In this document: positions 52,934 through 60,257 of the stretch, piece after piece
How the letters are laid out: each line of letters begins with the position of its first letter
Numbering within the stretch: position 1 is the stretch's first letter
NCBI GenBank assembly: GCA_016699635.1
Contig: CP064983.1
Span: 682,001-746,000, forward strand
Direction of reading: 5' to 3'
From: Bacteroidota bacterium
GTDB taxonomy: Bacteria; Bacteroidota; Bacteroidia; AKYH767-A; OLB10
Length of the DNA stretch: 64,000 bases
Translations under genes and position numbers: made by a program
The notes under the pieces: generated by a model
The model's database searches: none
Told to the model about the DNA's origin: nothing
Seen by the model: the letters and a program-made list of their open reading frames with translations, nothing else

Positions 52934-53896
52934 ATGCAAGCAGAAGTTGACAACATTTTAAACGTAACGCTACTAGAACCAAGAATGAAACACCCTACCA
53001 TTTTTGCACGCTTTGATGAACTGAATCCTGGCGAGAGTTTAATTATCCACAACGATCATGACCCTAAGCCTCTTTATTATCAGCTTTTAGGTGAACGTGG
53101 CAACATATTTACATGGGAATATCTGGAGCAGGGACCGCAGTGGTGGAAAGTTAAAATTTCAAAACGTATTAGTGGCGAAAGCGATGAAACACTTGGTGAG
53201 ATTGTAGCCAAAGACATGCACAAAGCACAAATTTTCAAGAAATATGGTATTGACTTTTGCTGTGGTGGAAAAAAAACAGTTAAACAAGCTTGTGCAGAAA
53301 AAGGCATTGATGTTACAATCATTGAGCAAGAATTGCAGAAAGCAGGAAAAGTAGTTTCCAACAGACCATTACCATACAATGAATGGAATCTTGATTTTCT
53401 GGCAGATTATATTGTGAATACACATCACACTTATGTAAAAAACAATCTTCCTGAAATCAGCGGATATGCAGCAAAAGTTGCAAGAGTACATGGTCATAAC
53501 CATCCTGAACTATTAAGAATAAATCAGTTGGTTGAAGCAATCAGCTCAGAGTTTTCATCACATATGGCAAAAGAGGAGCAAGTACTGTTTCCTTATATTA
53601 AGCGCATGGTTGAAGCAAAAAATAATAAAGAAACTATCCAGCAATCATCATTTGGTTCAGTAAAAGGCCCTATCAATATGATGGAGATTGAGCATGAATC
53701 GGCAGGTAAAAATATGAGTGAAATAAGAACACTTAGCAATGACTTTACTTTGCCGGAAGATGCTTGTGCAAGTTACAGTTTGCTATTCAGATTGCTTGAA
53801 GAATTTGAAGAAGATTTACATACTCATGTGCACTTAGAAAACAACATACTTTTTCCAAAAGCACTTGATCTTGAAAAAGAACTAGTAACAAAGTAA
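52934..53896 (+). CDS. ric: DUF2249-Ric fusion: di-iron Fe-S cluster repair protein
   Basis: 320 residues in three parts. Residues 1-78 are a DUF2249 domain (HPTIFARFDELNPGESLIIHND, PKPLYYQLL); 84-140 the ScdA/DUF542 domain with FCCGG at 108-112; 150-320 a hemerythrin-like four-helix domain with His164, His210, Glu214, His254, His296-300 and Glu302. Ric/YtfE/ScdA proteins repair iron centres after nitric oxide or oxidative damage. The added N-terminal DUF2249 is absent from YtfE. A start at 52904 would overlap the promoter, so the ATG at 52934 is chosen. It heads the stress cluster. Confidence 0.93.
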   Translation: MQAEVDNILNVTLLEPRMKHPTIFARFDELNPGESLIIHNDHDPKPLYYQLLGERGNIFTWEYLEQGPQWWKVKISKRISGESDETLGEIVAKDMHKAQIFKKYGIDFCCGGKKTVKQACAEKGIDVTIIEQELQKAGKVVSNRPLPYNEWNLDFLADYIVNTHHTYVKNNLPEISGYAAKVARVHGHNHPELLRINQLVEAISSEFSSHMAKEEQVLFPYIKRMVEAKNNKETIQQSSFGSVKGPINMMEIEHESAGKNMSEIRTLSNDFTLPEDACASYSLLFRLLEEFEEDLHTHVHLENNILFPKALDLEKELVTK

Positions 53897-53954
53897 AAGA
53901 TTAAACTTATTAGTATTATTTTATAGTTCATTTAATTCCGGTAGTGTTTCATTA

Positions 53955-54057
53955 ATCTGACATAGACGAAAAGTCAATAAATACAGAGCAGCAGAAAGGT
54001 ATGGTTTGTTATGTTTGTGATACCAGATGCAATTTTCGCTCTGTATTTATGTCAGAT
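53955..54057 (+). other. Structured element: three-way-junction-like fold upstream of the cupin gene
   Basis: The outer stem ATCTGAC (53955-53961) pairs with GTCAGAT (54051-54057). The long stem ATAAATACAGAGC (53977-53989) pairs perfectly with GCTCTGTATTTAT (54038-54050). Between the left arms lies a mini-hairpin GAC-GAAAA-GTC, and inside the long stem GGTAT (53998-54002) pairs with ATACC (54020-54024). As RNA this is a three-way junction; as DNA it could be a small MITE-like palindrome. No known RNA family is recognised by eye. Confidence 0.55.
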
Positions 54058-54080
54058 AATTTAATACTTAAATTAATTCA

Positions 54081-54116
54081 AACTTTTTAAGCTAAAGCTT
54101 AAAAAGTTTATTTTTC
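54081..54116 (+). terminator. Terminator-like hairpin before the cupin gene
   Basis: Perfect 12-bp stem AACTTTTTAAGC / GCTTAAAAAGTT with a 4-nt loop, followed by TTATTTTT. It lies 24 bp after the structured element and 48 bp before the cupin ATG, so it may end ric transcription or act as an attenuator for the downstream genes. Confidence 0.6.
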
Positions 54117-54163
54117 CAGTCTCAAAGTATCCTGAACACTATATTTTTAAAAAAAATCATACA

Positions 54164-54442
54164 ATGGAAAATAATATAAAACCCGCCTTTCAAACATGGG
54201 CATCAGGAAGAGTGAGTGGATTTTACGGCAAAGAGTTACTTAATCTCAACAATGGCACTGTTAAGCTAGTAAAAGTAGATCCACATGCACAGTATCCGGA
54301 ACATATTCATCCGGACAAAACAGAATATGCATTCGTTTTAGAAGGGAATCCTGAATTTTTTATTGAAGGCAATCATTATTCTGGTCAGCCGGGTGAATTT
54401 TTTTATTTTCCCATCAGCAAAAAAGCATGCTATACAAAATAA
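54164..54442 (+). CDS. Cupin-domain protein (C-terminus frameshifted)
   Basis: A small single-domain cupin with metal-type motif 1 (YPEHIHPDKTEYAFVLEGN) and motif 2 (GQPGEFFYFPISKKH). As read it stops at 54442 with KKACYTK; removing one A from a run of six gives KKHAIQNNTSSECTLLIGAITV and a stop at 54488, about 108 residues, and restores the motif 2 His. Substrate unknown. It sits between ric and the DUF2249 gene (58 bp from the corrected stop) and is likely part of the nitrosative-stress cluster. Confidence 0.8.
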   Translation: MENNIKPAFQTWASGRVSGFYGKELLNLNNGTVKLVKVDPHAQYPEHIHPDKTEYAFVLEGNPEFFIEGNHYSGQPGEFFYFPISKKACYTK

Positions 54443-54546
54443 CACATCTTCGGAATGTACATTACTGATTGGTGCTATTACGGTTTGAAATATTGAATCC
54501 AACCATTACCTGAATAAAATAATGTACTGTTATAAAATATTTTCAG

Positions 54547-55350
54547 ATGACTATAAATGCTAATACTAAAATTGCTGCCATATTAAAACAACATCCCGAT
54601 GCACTTGATGCGATAGTAAGTATCAGTCCTAAGTTTGAGAAGCTACGCAATCCGTTATTAAGAAAAATTATGGCAGGACGTACAAGTTTGGCTATGGCAT
54701 CAAAAATAGGCGGATGTAGTGTAAATGACTTCTTTGTAAAACTACAGCCATTAGGTTTTGAGATTGACAGCACAGCTCAGGTTATTGAGAAGCCGGCCGA
54801 TAAGATGCCTGAGGTTTTTACCACGTTAAAAAAAGAACAGATAGTTATACTTGATGTCAGACCTGTGCTAGCTGCTGGCAATGATCCACTAAACCTTATT
54901 CTTGAAAAAGTCAACAGTCTTGAAGCCGGAAAATGTTTAAAAATAATAAACACTTTTGAGCCTACTCCACTCATCATCATGTTAGAAAAAAAAGGTTTTG
55001 TAACATATACAGACACCATTAGTGATGAACTCATTGAAACATATTTCTACAAAAAGTCAGACAACAAAAACGAAATAAATCCTGTAGTTAATGCTTCGGG
55101 TGGATGGGATGAAATCATGCAGCAATACAATAATAAACTTCAAACTATTGATGTGCGTGCTATGGAGATGCCACTTCCGATGCTTACAATTTTAGATGCT
55201 TTAGAAAAACTACCATCCAATCATGCATTATATGTTTATCATAAACGTATTCCTGTATTTTTGCTACCCGAATTAGCTGAAAAGAAATTCGATTACCGAA
55301 TAAAAGAAATATCTGATGGTGAAGTGCACCTGCTTATTTTCAAGTCGTAA
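54547..55350 (+). CDS. DUF1858-DUF2249-DUF2249 protein
   Basis: 267 residues. Residues 1-75 are a DUF1858-like helical domain (KIAAILKQHPDALDAIVSISPKFEKLRNP, MASKIGGCSVNDF). Two DUF2249 domains follow (ILDVRPVLAAGNDPLNLILEKVNSL near 100-170; TIDVRAMEMPLPMLTILDAL near 195-265). DUF2249 resembles the TusA/SirA fold and is repeatedly linked to denitrification and Ric genes, but its chemistry is unknown; the first domain lacks the single Cys of TusA. It leads a tight run of four genes. Confidence 0.85.
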   Translation: MTINANTKIAAILKQHPDALDAIVSISPKFEKLRNPLLRKIMAGRTSLAMASKIGGCSVNDFFVKLQPLGFEIDSTAQVIEKPADKMPEVFTTLKKEQIVILDVRPVLAAGNDPLNLILEKVNSLEAGKCLKIINTFEPTPLIIMLEKKGFVTYTDTISDELIETYFYKKSDNKNEINPVVNASGGWDEIMQQYNNKLQTIDVRAMEMPLPMLTILDALEKLPSNHALYVYHKRIPVFLLPELAEKKFDYRIKEISDGEVHLLIFKS

Positions 55351-55400
55351 TGCATTAAAGTATTATCATTTCTGATTCCATAAAAACAACATCCTATAAA

Positions 55401-56642
55401 GTGGTGTTGCCATTTTATATTTATGCTGCTTTTGCATTCTTACTGTCTGCAATTTTACTCTTAACATCTTCTTCTGCCTTTACAGATCATTATTTTCAGC
55501 CTCACATTTTAGCCATCACACATCTGATGGCACTGGGTTGGGGTACTATGATAATATTAGGCGCAAGCCATCAACTTGTTCCCGTATTGATTGAAGGAAA
55601 ACTTTATAGCAATGCATTAGCATATGCTTCATTTATTCTTGCAGGAATTGGTATTCCGTTATTAGTTTATGGATTTTATGTATTCAACATGCATAATCCT
55701 GCCAAATGGGGTGGCAGGTTTATATTATTATCAATCATTGCATACTTGATTAATCTTGGTGTAAGTATGTCGAAAAGCAAAAAGAAAATATTCATGCTTT
55801 ATTTGTTTTTACATCGGCATTGTGGTTATTTCTTACGGGCGCTTCTGGGTCTTGCCTTAGTATATAACTTTACATACAACATGTTTCCGCATGATTCTTT
55901 ACATTATTTACCGCTTCATGTGCATGCAGGTGTGATTGGTTGGTTTCTGATGCTGATAATAGGTGTAGGCTCAAGGCTGATACCCATGTTTTTAATTTCT
56001 AAATATACCAACACAAAACTCCTCAAATGGATTTTTGTATTGATAAACGGTGCATTGATATCCTATATTCTGATATTTTACTTTGTGAAAATCACTGAAG
56101 TAATTCTATTACCTTGGCTGATGCTTTTTACAGGAATTGCACTTTTTATTTTCTATTGTTATTCAGCTTTTAAACATCGTATCAGAAAACAGGTTGACGA
56201 ACCAATGAAAGTTTCGCTATTGGCTGTAATGCTCCTTATGATACCATTGTTGTTGCTATTGATTTCTATTGTTTCAGCTGTAATTTTTTCGCAGGAAGAC
56301 ATTGCCTTATCTTTAAGTTATGGCTTTCTGATATTTTTTGGATGGATAACGGCAATTATTCTGGGAATGACATTTAAAACACTTCCATTTATTGTGTGGA
56401 ACAAAGTTTATCATAAACGTTCGGGCATTGGAAAAACACCTAACCCAAAAGATCTATTTAGTAATACTGTATTTAAATTAATGAGTGTGGCCTATATTGC
56501 AGGACTACTTCTATTTGTTACGGGTAGTTTGATGATTCATCTGTTATTAATTAAATGTGGTGCTGTACTTTTACTAATGGCAGCCGCCTTATATGTGTTT
56601 AATGTTTTAAAAGTAATTACACATAAACCTCAACAATTATGA
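55401..56642 (+). CDS. Polytopic membrane protein with three internal repeats, heme-copper-oxidase-I/NnrS-like
   Basis: 413 residues, about twelve helices, from a GTG start. Three segments share GW-xxx-II-x-G-xxxx-L-x-P: HLMALGWGTMIILGASHQLVPV (41-62), HAGVIGWFLMLIIGVGSRLIP (175-195) and LIFFGWITAIILGMTFKTLP (310-329). His35, 41, 57, 173 and 175 lie near helix ends and could bind heme. Such three-fold symmetry is a hallmark of heme-copper oxidase subunit I, and NnrS proteins are also His-rich and nitric-oxide linked. Residues 129-147 are scrambled by two cancelling indels; the other frame reads KENIHALFVFTSALWLFLTG. Function is inferred from context only. Confidence 0.65.
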   Translation: MVLPFYIYAAFAFLLSAILLLTSSSAFTDHYFQPHILAITHLMALGWGTMIILGASHQLVPVLIEGKLYSNALAYASFILAGIGIPLLVYGFYVFNMHNPAKWGGRFILLSIIAYLINLGVSMSKSKKKIFMLYLFLHRHCGYFLRALLGLALVYNFTYNMFPHDSLHYLPLHVHAGVIGWFLMLIIGVGSRLIPMFLISKYTNTKLLKWIFVLINGALISYILIFYFVKITEVILLPWLMLFTGIALFIFYCYSAFKHRIRKQVDEPMKVSLLAVMLLMIPLLLLLISIVSAVIFSQEDIALSLSYGFLIFFGWITAIILGMTFKTLPFIVWNKVYHKRSGIGKTPNPKDLFSNTVFKLMSVAYIAGLLLFVTGSLMIHLLLIKCGAVLLLMAAALYVFNVLKVITHKPQQL

Positions 56643-56962
56643 ATGTAAAAACAAATAACAATTTAAAATGTACTGTTGCACTTGCTGCACTTGAACATGT
56701 TGATGATCCTGAAATAGGACTTAATGTTGTTGACTTAGGATTGATTTACGAAGTTAATTTCGATGAGAACGAAAAAAAGATTACATGTATTATGACTCTT
56801 ACTACTGAGTTTTGCCCTATGGGCGAATCCATTACTGAAAATGCAAGAAATGCAGTACAACAGGTGTTTCCGGAATATTCAATAGATTTGAACCTGACTT
56901 TTGATCCATCATGGAATCCTGAAATGATTTCGGAAGAAGGTCAAAAATTTTTAGGACGATAA
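56639..56962 (+). CDS. MIP18/DUF59 (SufT/PaaD-like) Fe-S maturation protein
   Basis: 107 residues: ALAALEHVDDPEIGLNVVDLGLIYEV, the DPE...VDLGL signature of DUF59, then MTLTTEFCPMGESI with the conserved Cys in the cluster-handling motif. This family acts in Fe-S cluster assembly or insertion. It overlaps the membrane-protein gene by 4 bp (ATGA) and is 2 bp ahead of the Rrf2 gene, so the three are translationally coupled. Confidence 0.92.
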   Translation: MNVKTNNNLKCTVALAALEHVDDPEIGLNVVDLGLIYEVNFDENEKKITCIMTLTTEFCPMGESITENARNAVQQVFPEYSIDLNLTFDPSWNPEMISEEGQKFLGR

Positions 56963-56964
56963 TT

Positions 56965-57396
56965 ATGTTGAGTTTAAGTTGTAAAGCAGGAATTAAAGCT
57001 GTTATTTTTCTTGGATCCAGATTTGAATCTGGTGATAAGTCCGGCATTAAAGAAATTTCAAAACACATTAATGAAAACGAACATACCGTTGGAAAAATAT
57101 TACAGAAGTTAGTTAAGAACAACATCATTAAAAGTGTTAAAGGACCAAATGGAGGTTTTTATATAACACAAAAACAAAAAAGCCAACCTATAATAAATAT
57201 TGTTGAAGCTATTGATGGCAAGGATGTATTTAAACAATGTGGTTTGGGATTAACAAAATGTTCAGAGTCGCGCCCCTGCCCTTTTCACAATGATTTTAAA
57301 CCGGTTCGGGAGTTGTTTAAAAATATGTGTCTCGAAAAAAAAGTAAGTGACCTTTATCAGAATGTCAATAACGGGCTTTCTTACTTAGTAGGTTAG
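56965..57396 (+). CDS. Rrf2-family (NsrR-like) Fe-S transcription regulator
   Basis: 143 residues with an N-terminal winged helix (IKEISKHINENEHTVGKILQKLVKNNIIKSVKGPNGGF) and cluster-binding cysteines C92, C99 and C105 (CGLGLTKC then PCPF), close to the positions in NsrR (91, 96, 102). NsrR represses nitric-oxide defence genes until NO destroys its cluster. As the last gene of the cluster it probably controls its own operon. NsrR is the best guess; IscR- or RsrR-like sensing is possible. Confidence 0.88.
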   Translation: MLSLSCKAGIKAVIFLGSRFESGDKSGIKEISKHINENEHTVGKILQKLVKNNIIKSVKGPNGGFYITQKQKSQPIINIVEAIDGKDVFKQCGLGLTKCSESRPCPFHNDFKPVRELFKNMCLEKKVSDLYQNVNNGLSYLVG

Positions 57397-57535
57397 AAAA
57401 TAAAATTATAACTTAGGAGGCATTTACGTAGTTTTAAGTACTAATGACTGCTTTCAAATTAACAGAATAAAATTTAATAATACGATATTGCTAAGTTGAT
57501 TTACGATAAGCAACCTCTATTCGTAATGTATCAAT

Positions 57536-57748
57536 TTATTTTTCAGTGTTTGCAAATTCAAGAATATCTCCGGGCTGGCAATCTAATGCTTTACAAATTG
57601 CTTCTAAAGTACTGAAACGAATAGCCTTGGCTTTTCCGGTTTTTAAAATTGACAGATTGGATAAAGTTAAGTCAACACGTTCAGAAAGCTCGTTGAGCGA
57701 AACTTTTCGCTTCGCCATCATAACATCTAAATTTACAACTATCGGCAT
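57536..57748 (-). CDS. XRE-family helix-turn-helix regulator (YozG-like)
   Basis: 70 residues forming a single HTH_3 domain: NLDVMMAKRKVSLNELSERVDLTLSNLSILKTGKAKAIRFSTLEAICKALDCQPGDIL. Small Cro-like repressors of this sort are regularly paired with DUF2975 membrane proteins, as here, where it lies 3 bp downstream of that gene. It probably autoregulates the pair through the palindrome at 58318-58346. Confidence 0.88.
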   Translation of the reverse strand: MPIVVNLDVMMAKRKVSLNELSERVDLTLSNLSILKTGKAKAIRFSTLEAICKALDCQPGDILEFANTEK

Positions 57749-57751
57749 AGC

Positions 57752-58285
57752 TTATACAGTTAAATCGTTTTCATTCTGAAGTTCAACCCCCTTCTTAAAA
57801 ATAGTAGCAATTACATAAACTACTGCAGACATCAGAATAAATGCCTGACCATCATTCCAAAATTGAAATAAACGTTCAACTACATAACCATGATGCTCTA
57901 AATTTTTAGTTGTATGAGCTGCTATTAAACATATTATCCCAATTGAAAGCGTATAATAACTGATTTGTGAAATTTGAGTTGATACAAAACTGCTGAACGG
58001 TTTGGACAAATCAAGTTTAAGCAGTAACATGATTACCGTGTAAAATAAAAACACTTTCAACAATGCAATAACAATGATGAAACTATACATACTGTAAAAG
58101 ATCCATTTGTTGCTGTTGTACAATTCACTTAGGTCGAGCTTTTGATAAAGTTTACTTACAAATTCGGGATTGTAGATACTGAAAATAAAATTTACAATAA
58201 TGCCGCCTGCTTCTATACAAAGACCAACGAAGATGATCCAGGCAATGACATGCAATGCCTGAAAGATAAATTTAGTGTTCGCCAT
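57752..58285 (-). CDS. DUF2975 membrane protein
   Basis: 177 residues with four predicted helices (ALHVIAWIIFVGLCIEAGGIIVNFI; WIFYSMYSFIIVIALLKVFLFY; YYTLSIGIICLIAA; FILMSAVVYVIATIF), the DUF2975 layout, ending with a hydrophilic KKGVELQNENDLTV tail. Function unknown. It is cotranscribed with the XRE regulator at 57536. Confidence 0.88.
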   Translation of the reverse strand: MANTKFIFQALHVIAWIIFVGLCIEAGGIIVNFIFSIYNPEFVSKLYQKLDLSELYNSNKWIFYSMYSFIIVIALLKVFLFYTVIMLLLKLDLSKPFSSFVSTQISQISYYTLSIGIICLIAAHTTKNLEHHGYVVERLFQFWNDGQAFILMSAVVYVIATIFKKGVELQNENDLTV

Positions 58286-58307
58286 ATTTAATTGTGATTT
58301 ACTTAGG

Positions 58308-58346
58308 CAAAAATAATATATATTTATCGTTTATCAATAAATATAT
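58308..58346 (-). promoter_or_regulatory. Promoter and operator-like palindrome of the DUF2975-XRE pair
   Basis: The minus-strand box TATTTTTG (58308-58315) is 22 bp ahead of the DUF2975 ATG. Immediately upstream, 2 bp away, is a perfect 10-bp inverted repeat ATATATTTAT (58318-58327) / ATAAATATAT (58337-58346) with a 9-nt centre, covering the -33 region. It is a likely binding site for the XRE repressor. Confidence 0.5.
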
Positions 58347-58511
58347 TTCCTTTTTCAATAATATTAGTTTAACTAATTGAAAACCAAAATCATAAAATCC
58401 AACGCTTATTCTGTCAATCCATTATAGTTTGATTACAGCTACAGTCAAATACAAAGTATTCAGAAAGACTACTTGAGTTACTCAAAAAAATTTCTTATAA
58501 GAGTGTATCTA

Positions 58512-59504
58512 TTAACTGAAAACTTTACGTGCTATCATAAAAATGATAGCAGCCAAAGCACCGGAAACAGGAATAGTTAGAATCCATGCCCAGATAAGTT
58601 GAAGTGTTACTCCCCAACGAACAGCTGAAATTCTCTTAGTGAGTCCAACACCAATAATAGAACCTGTAATGGTATGTGTTGTACTTACAGGTATTTTAAA
58701 ATGTTGCGTAAAAAATAAAGTAAATGCCCCTGCTGCTTCAGCACTGAATCCTTCAAAAGGAGTGAGCTTTGTGACACGCTGTCCCATGGTTTTTACAATA
58801 CGCCATCCGCCAAACATAGTTCCAAGTGCAATAGCTGAATAACAAGAAAGTGGAACCCACTCAGGAATATGGTCAATATCGCTAATCATTCCATGCGAAA
58901 GCATGGCCGCACCAACAATTCCAATTACTTTTTGTGCATCGTTCCCGCCATGACCCAAACTATAAGCAGCAGATGACAATAACTGTAATTTTCTAAATGT
59001 CCTATCCACCTGTGATACATTTGATTTCCTGCATAAATGAAGTGTAATCACTGATATAATCCAAGACATTACCATTCCAATAATAGGAGCCAGAATAATA
59101 AAATAAACTGTTGGCATTACCTTATCCACTTGCAATGCACTAAAACTTCCGGCATTAGCAATACCTGCTCCTGCAAAACCACCAATAAGTGTATGTGATG
59201 AACTGCTTGGAATTCCCCACCACCAGGTCAGTAGATTCCAGATGATTGCTGCAACAAGACCTGCTCCGACAACCATCAACGTAACACTATCAGGTGTAAC
59301 AGTCTTGGCAACGGTATCAGCTACCTTAAGTTTAAAAATCCAGTATGCAAGAAAATTAAATGATGCTGCCCAGATAACTGCTGTCAATGGGCTTAGTACT
59401 TTTGTTGATACAACTGTTGCAATAGAGTTGGCTGCATCATGAAAACCATTAATAAAATCGAAAAGTAACGCAAGGATGATTATTGCAATAAGTGCATGAG
59501 TCAT
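58512..59504 (-). CDS. pit: Inorganic phosphate transporter, PiT family
   Basis: 330 residues, about ten helices. The two PiT signatures are present: FDFINGFHDAANSIATVVSTKVLSP near the N-terminus and SLGHGGNDAQKVIGIVGAAM near the middle, plus WWGIPSSSSHTLIGGFAGAG and KIPVSTTHTITGSIIGVG. It imports metal-phosphate with a cation. Its start is 4 bp after the DUF47 gene, the common pairing in which the DUF47 protein regulates the transporter. Confidence 0.94.
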   Translation of the reverse strand: MTHALIAIIILALLFDFINGFHDAANSIATVVSTKVLSPLTAVIWAASFNFLAYWIFKLKVADTVAKTVTPDSVTLMVVGAGLVAAIIWNLLTWWWGIPSSSSHTLIGGFAGAGIANAGSFSALQVDKVMPTVYFIILAPIIGMVMSWIISVITLHLCRKSNVSQVDRTFRKLQLLSSAAYSLGHGGNDAQKVIGIVGAAMLSHGMISDIDHIPEWVPLSCYSAIALGTMFGGWRIVKTMGQRVTKLTPFEGFSAEAAGAFTLFFTQHFKIPVSTTHTITGSIIGVGLTKRISAVRWGVTLQLIWAWILTIPVSGALAAIIFMIARKVFS

Positions 59505-59508
59505 ATCA

Positions 59509-60147
59509 TCAGGCCATTTTAACTATGATAGAATCTATGACATTGGCAGCATCTTCGCACATATCGGTTGCTGTTTCCAATGCCGATAAAATTTCTTTTG
59601 TTTTTATAATTTCAACAGCATTGGTTTCCGTTTCAAATAATCTTGCTACTGCATTATCAAAAATATCATCAGCATGATTTTCTATTGAGTTAATCAGAAC
59701 CAATGATTCAGAAATGTTACGCATATTCTTCTTATTTTTCAACTCATAGATAACACGTCTCAGTTCTTCTGTTTGTGTTTGAAGTAACTCTGAAAGTTTC
59801 ACCATATCAGATGAAAATTCTTTTACTTTATATAAGTCAATTCTTTTTGATGATCCATGTATGTAATCAAGTATATCATCAATAGAACTCACTAGCCTGT
59901 GAATGTCTTCTCTGTCGAAAGGTGTAATAAAATTACGGCTCAACTCTTTAAAAATCTCATGTGTAATTTCATCGCCACGATGTTCAAGTCTTTCTATTTC
60001 ACGAATTAGTTGTTTGCGTTGATCGGCATCGGTAGAAGTAACCAACTGACACATAGTTTTACCGGCTTCCTGCAGGTTTAATGCTGCCTGGTCAAATAGT
60101 GGAAAAAACTTTTTATCCTGAGGGATAAAATATTGAATAAATGACAT
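59509..60147 (-). CDS. DUF47/PhoU-like regulator of phosphate transport
   Basis: 212 residues, all-helical PhoU-related protein: FFPLFDQAALNLQEAGKTM, REIERLEHRGDEITHEIFKEL with the metal-binding E-x2-D pattern, TPFDREDIHRLVSSIDDILDYIHGSSKRI, and SIENHADDIFDNAVARLF. It is the partner of the Pit transporter directly downstream. A promoter box is at 60179. Confidence 0.92.
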   Translation of the reverse strand: MSFIQYFIPQDKKFFPLFDQAALNLQEAGKTMCQLVTSTDADQRKQLIREIERLEHRGDEITHEIFKELSRNFITPFDREDIHRLVSSIDDILDYIHGSSKRIDLYKVKEFSSDMVKLSELLQTQTEELRRVIYELKNKKNMRNISESLVLINSIENHADDIFDNAVARLFETETNAVEIIKTKEILSALETATDMCEDAANVIDSIIVKMA

Positions 60148-60178
60148 AAACCGATGTTTATTTAAAAGGATTATGCCG

Positions 60179-60186
60179 CAAAACTA
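60179..60186 (-). promoter_or_regulatory. Promoter -7 box of the DUF47-pit operon
   Basis: The minus strand reads TAGTTTTG (TAnnTTTG), 31 bp ahead of the DUF47 ATG. Confidence 0.5.
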
Positions 60187-60242
60187 AAAACACTGAGCTA
60201 AAACTGAAGTAATGTTGATAAAAAGTTATTGAAAAAAAATAT

Positions 60243-60250
60243 TATTTTTG
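60243..60250 (+). promoter_or_regulatory. Promoter -7 box of the MBL/beta-CASP gene
   Basis: TATTTTTG, 7 bp before the ATG at 60258; the message would have at most a few bases of leader. Confidence 0.45.
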
Positions 60251-60257
60251 AATCCTT

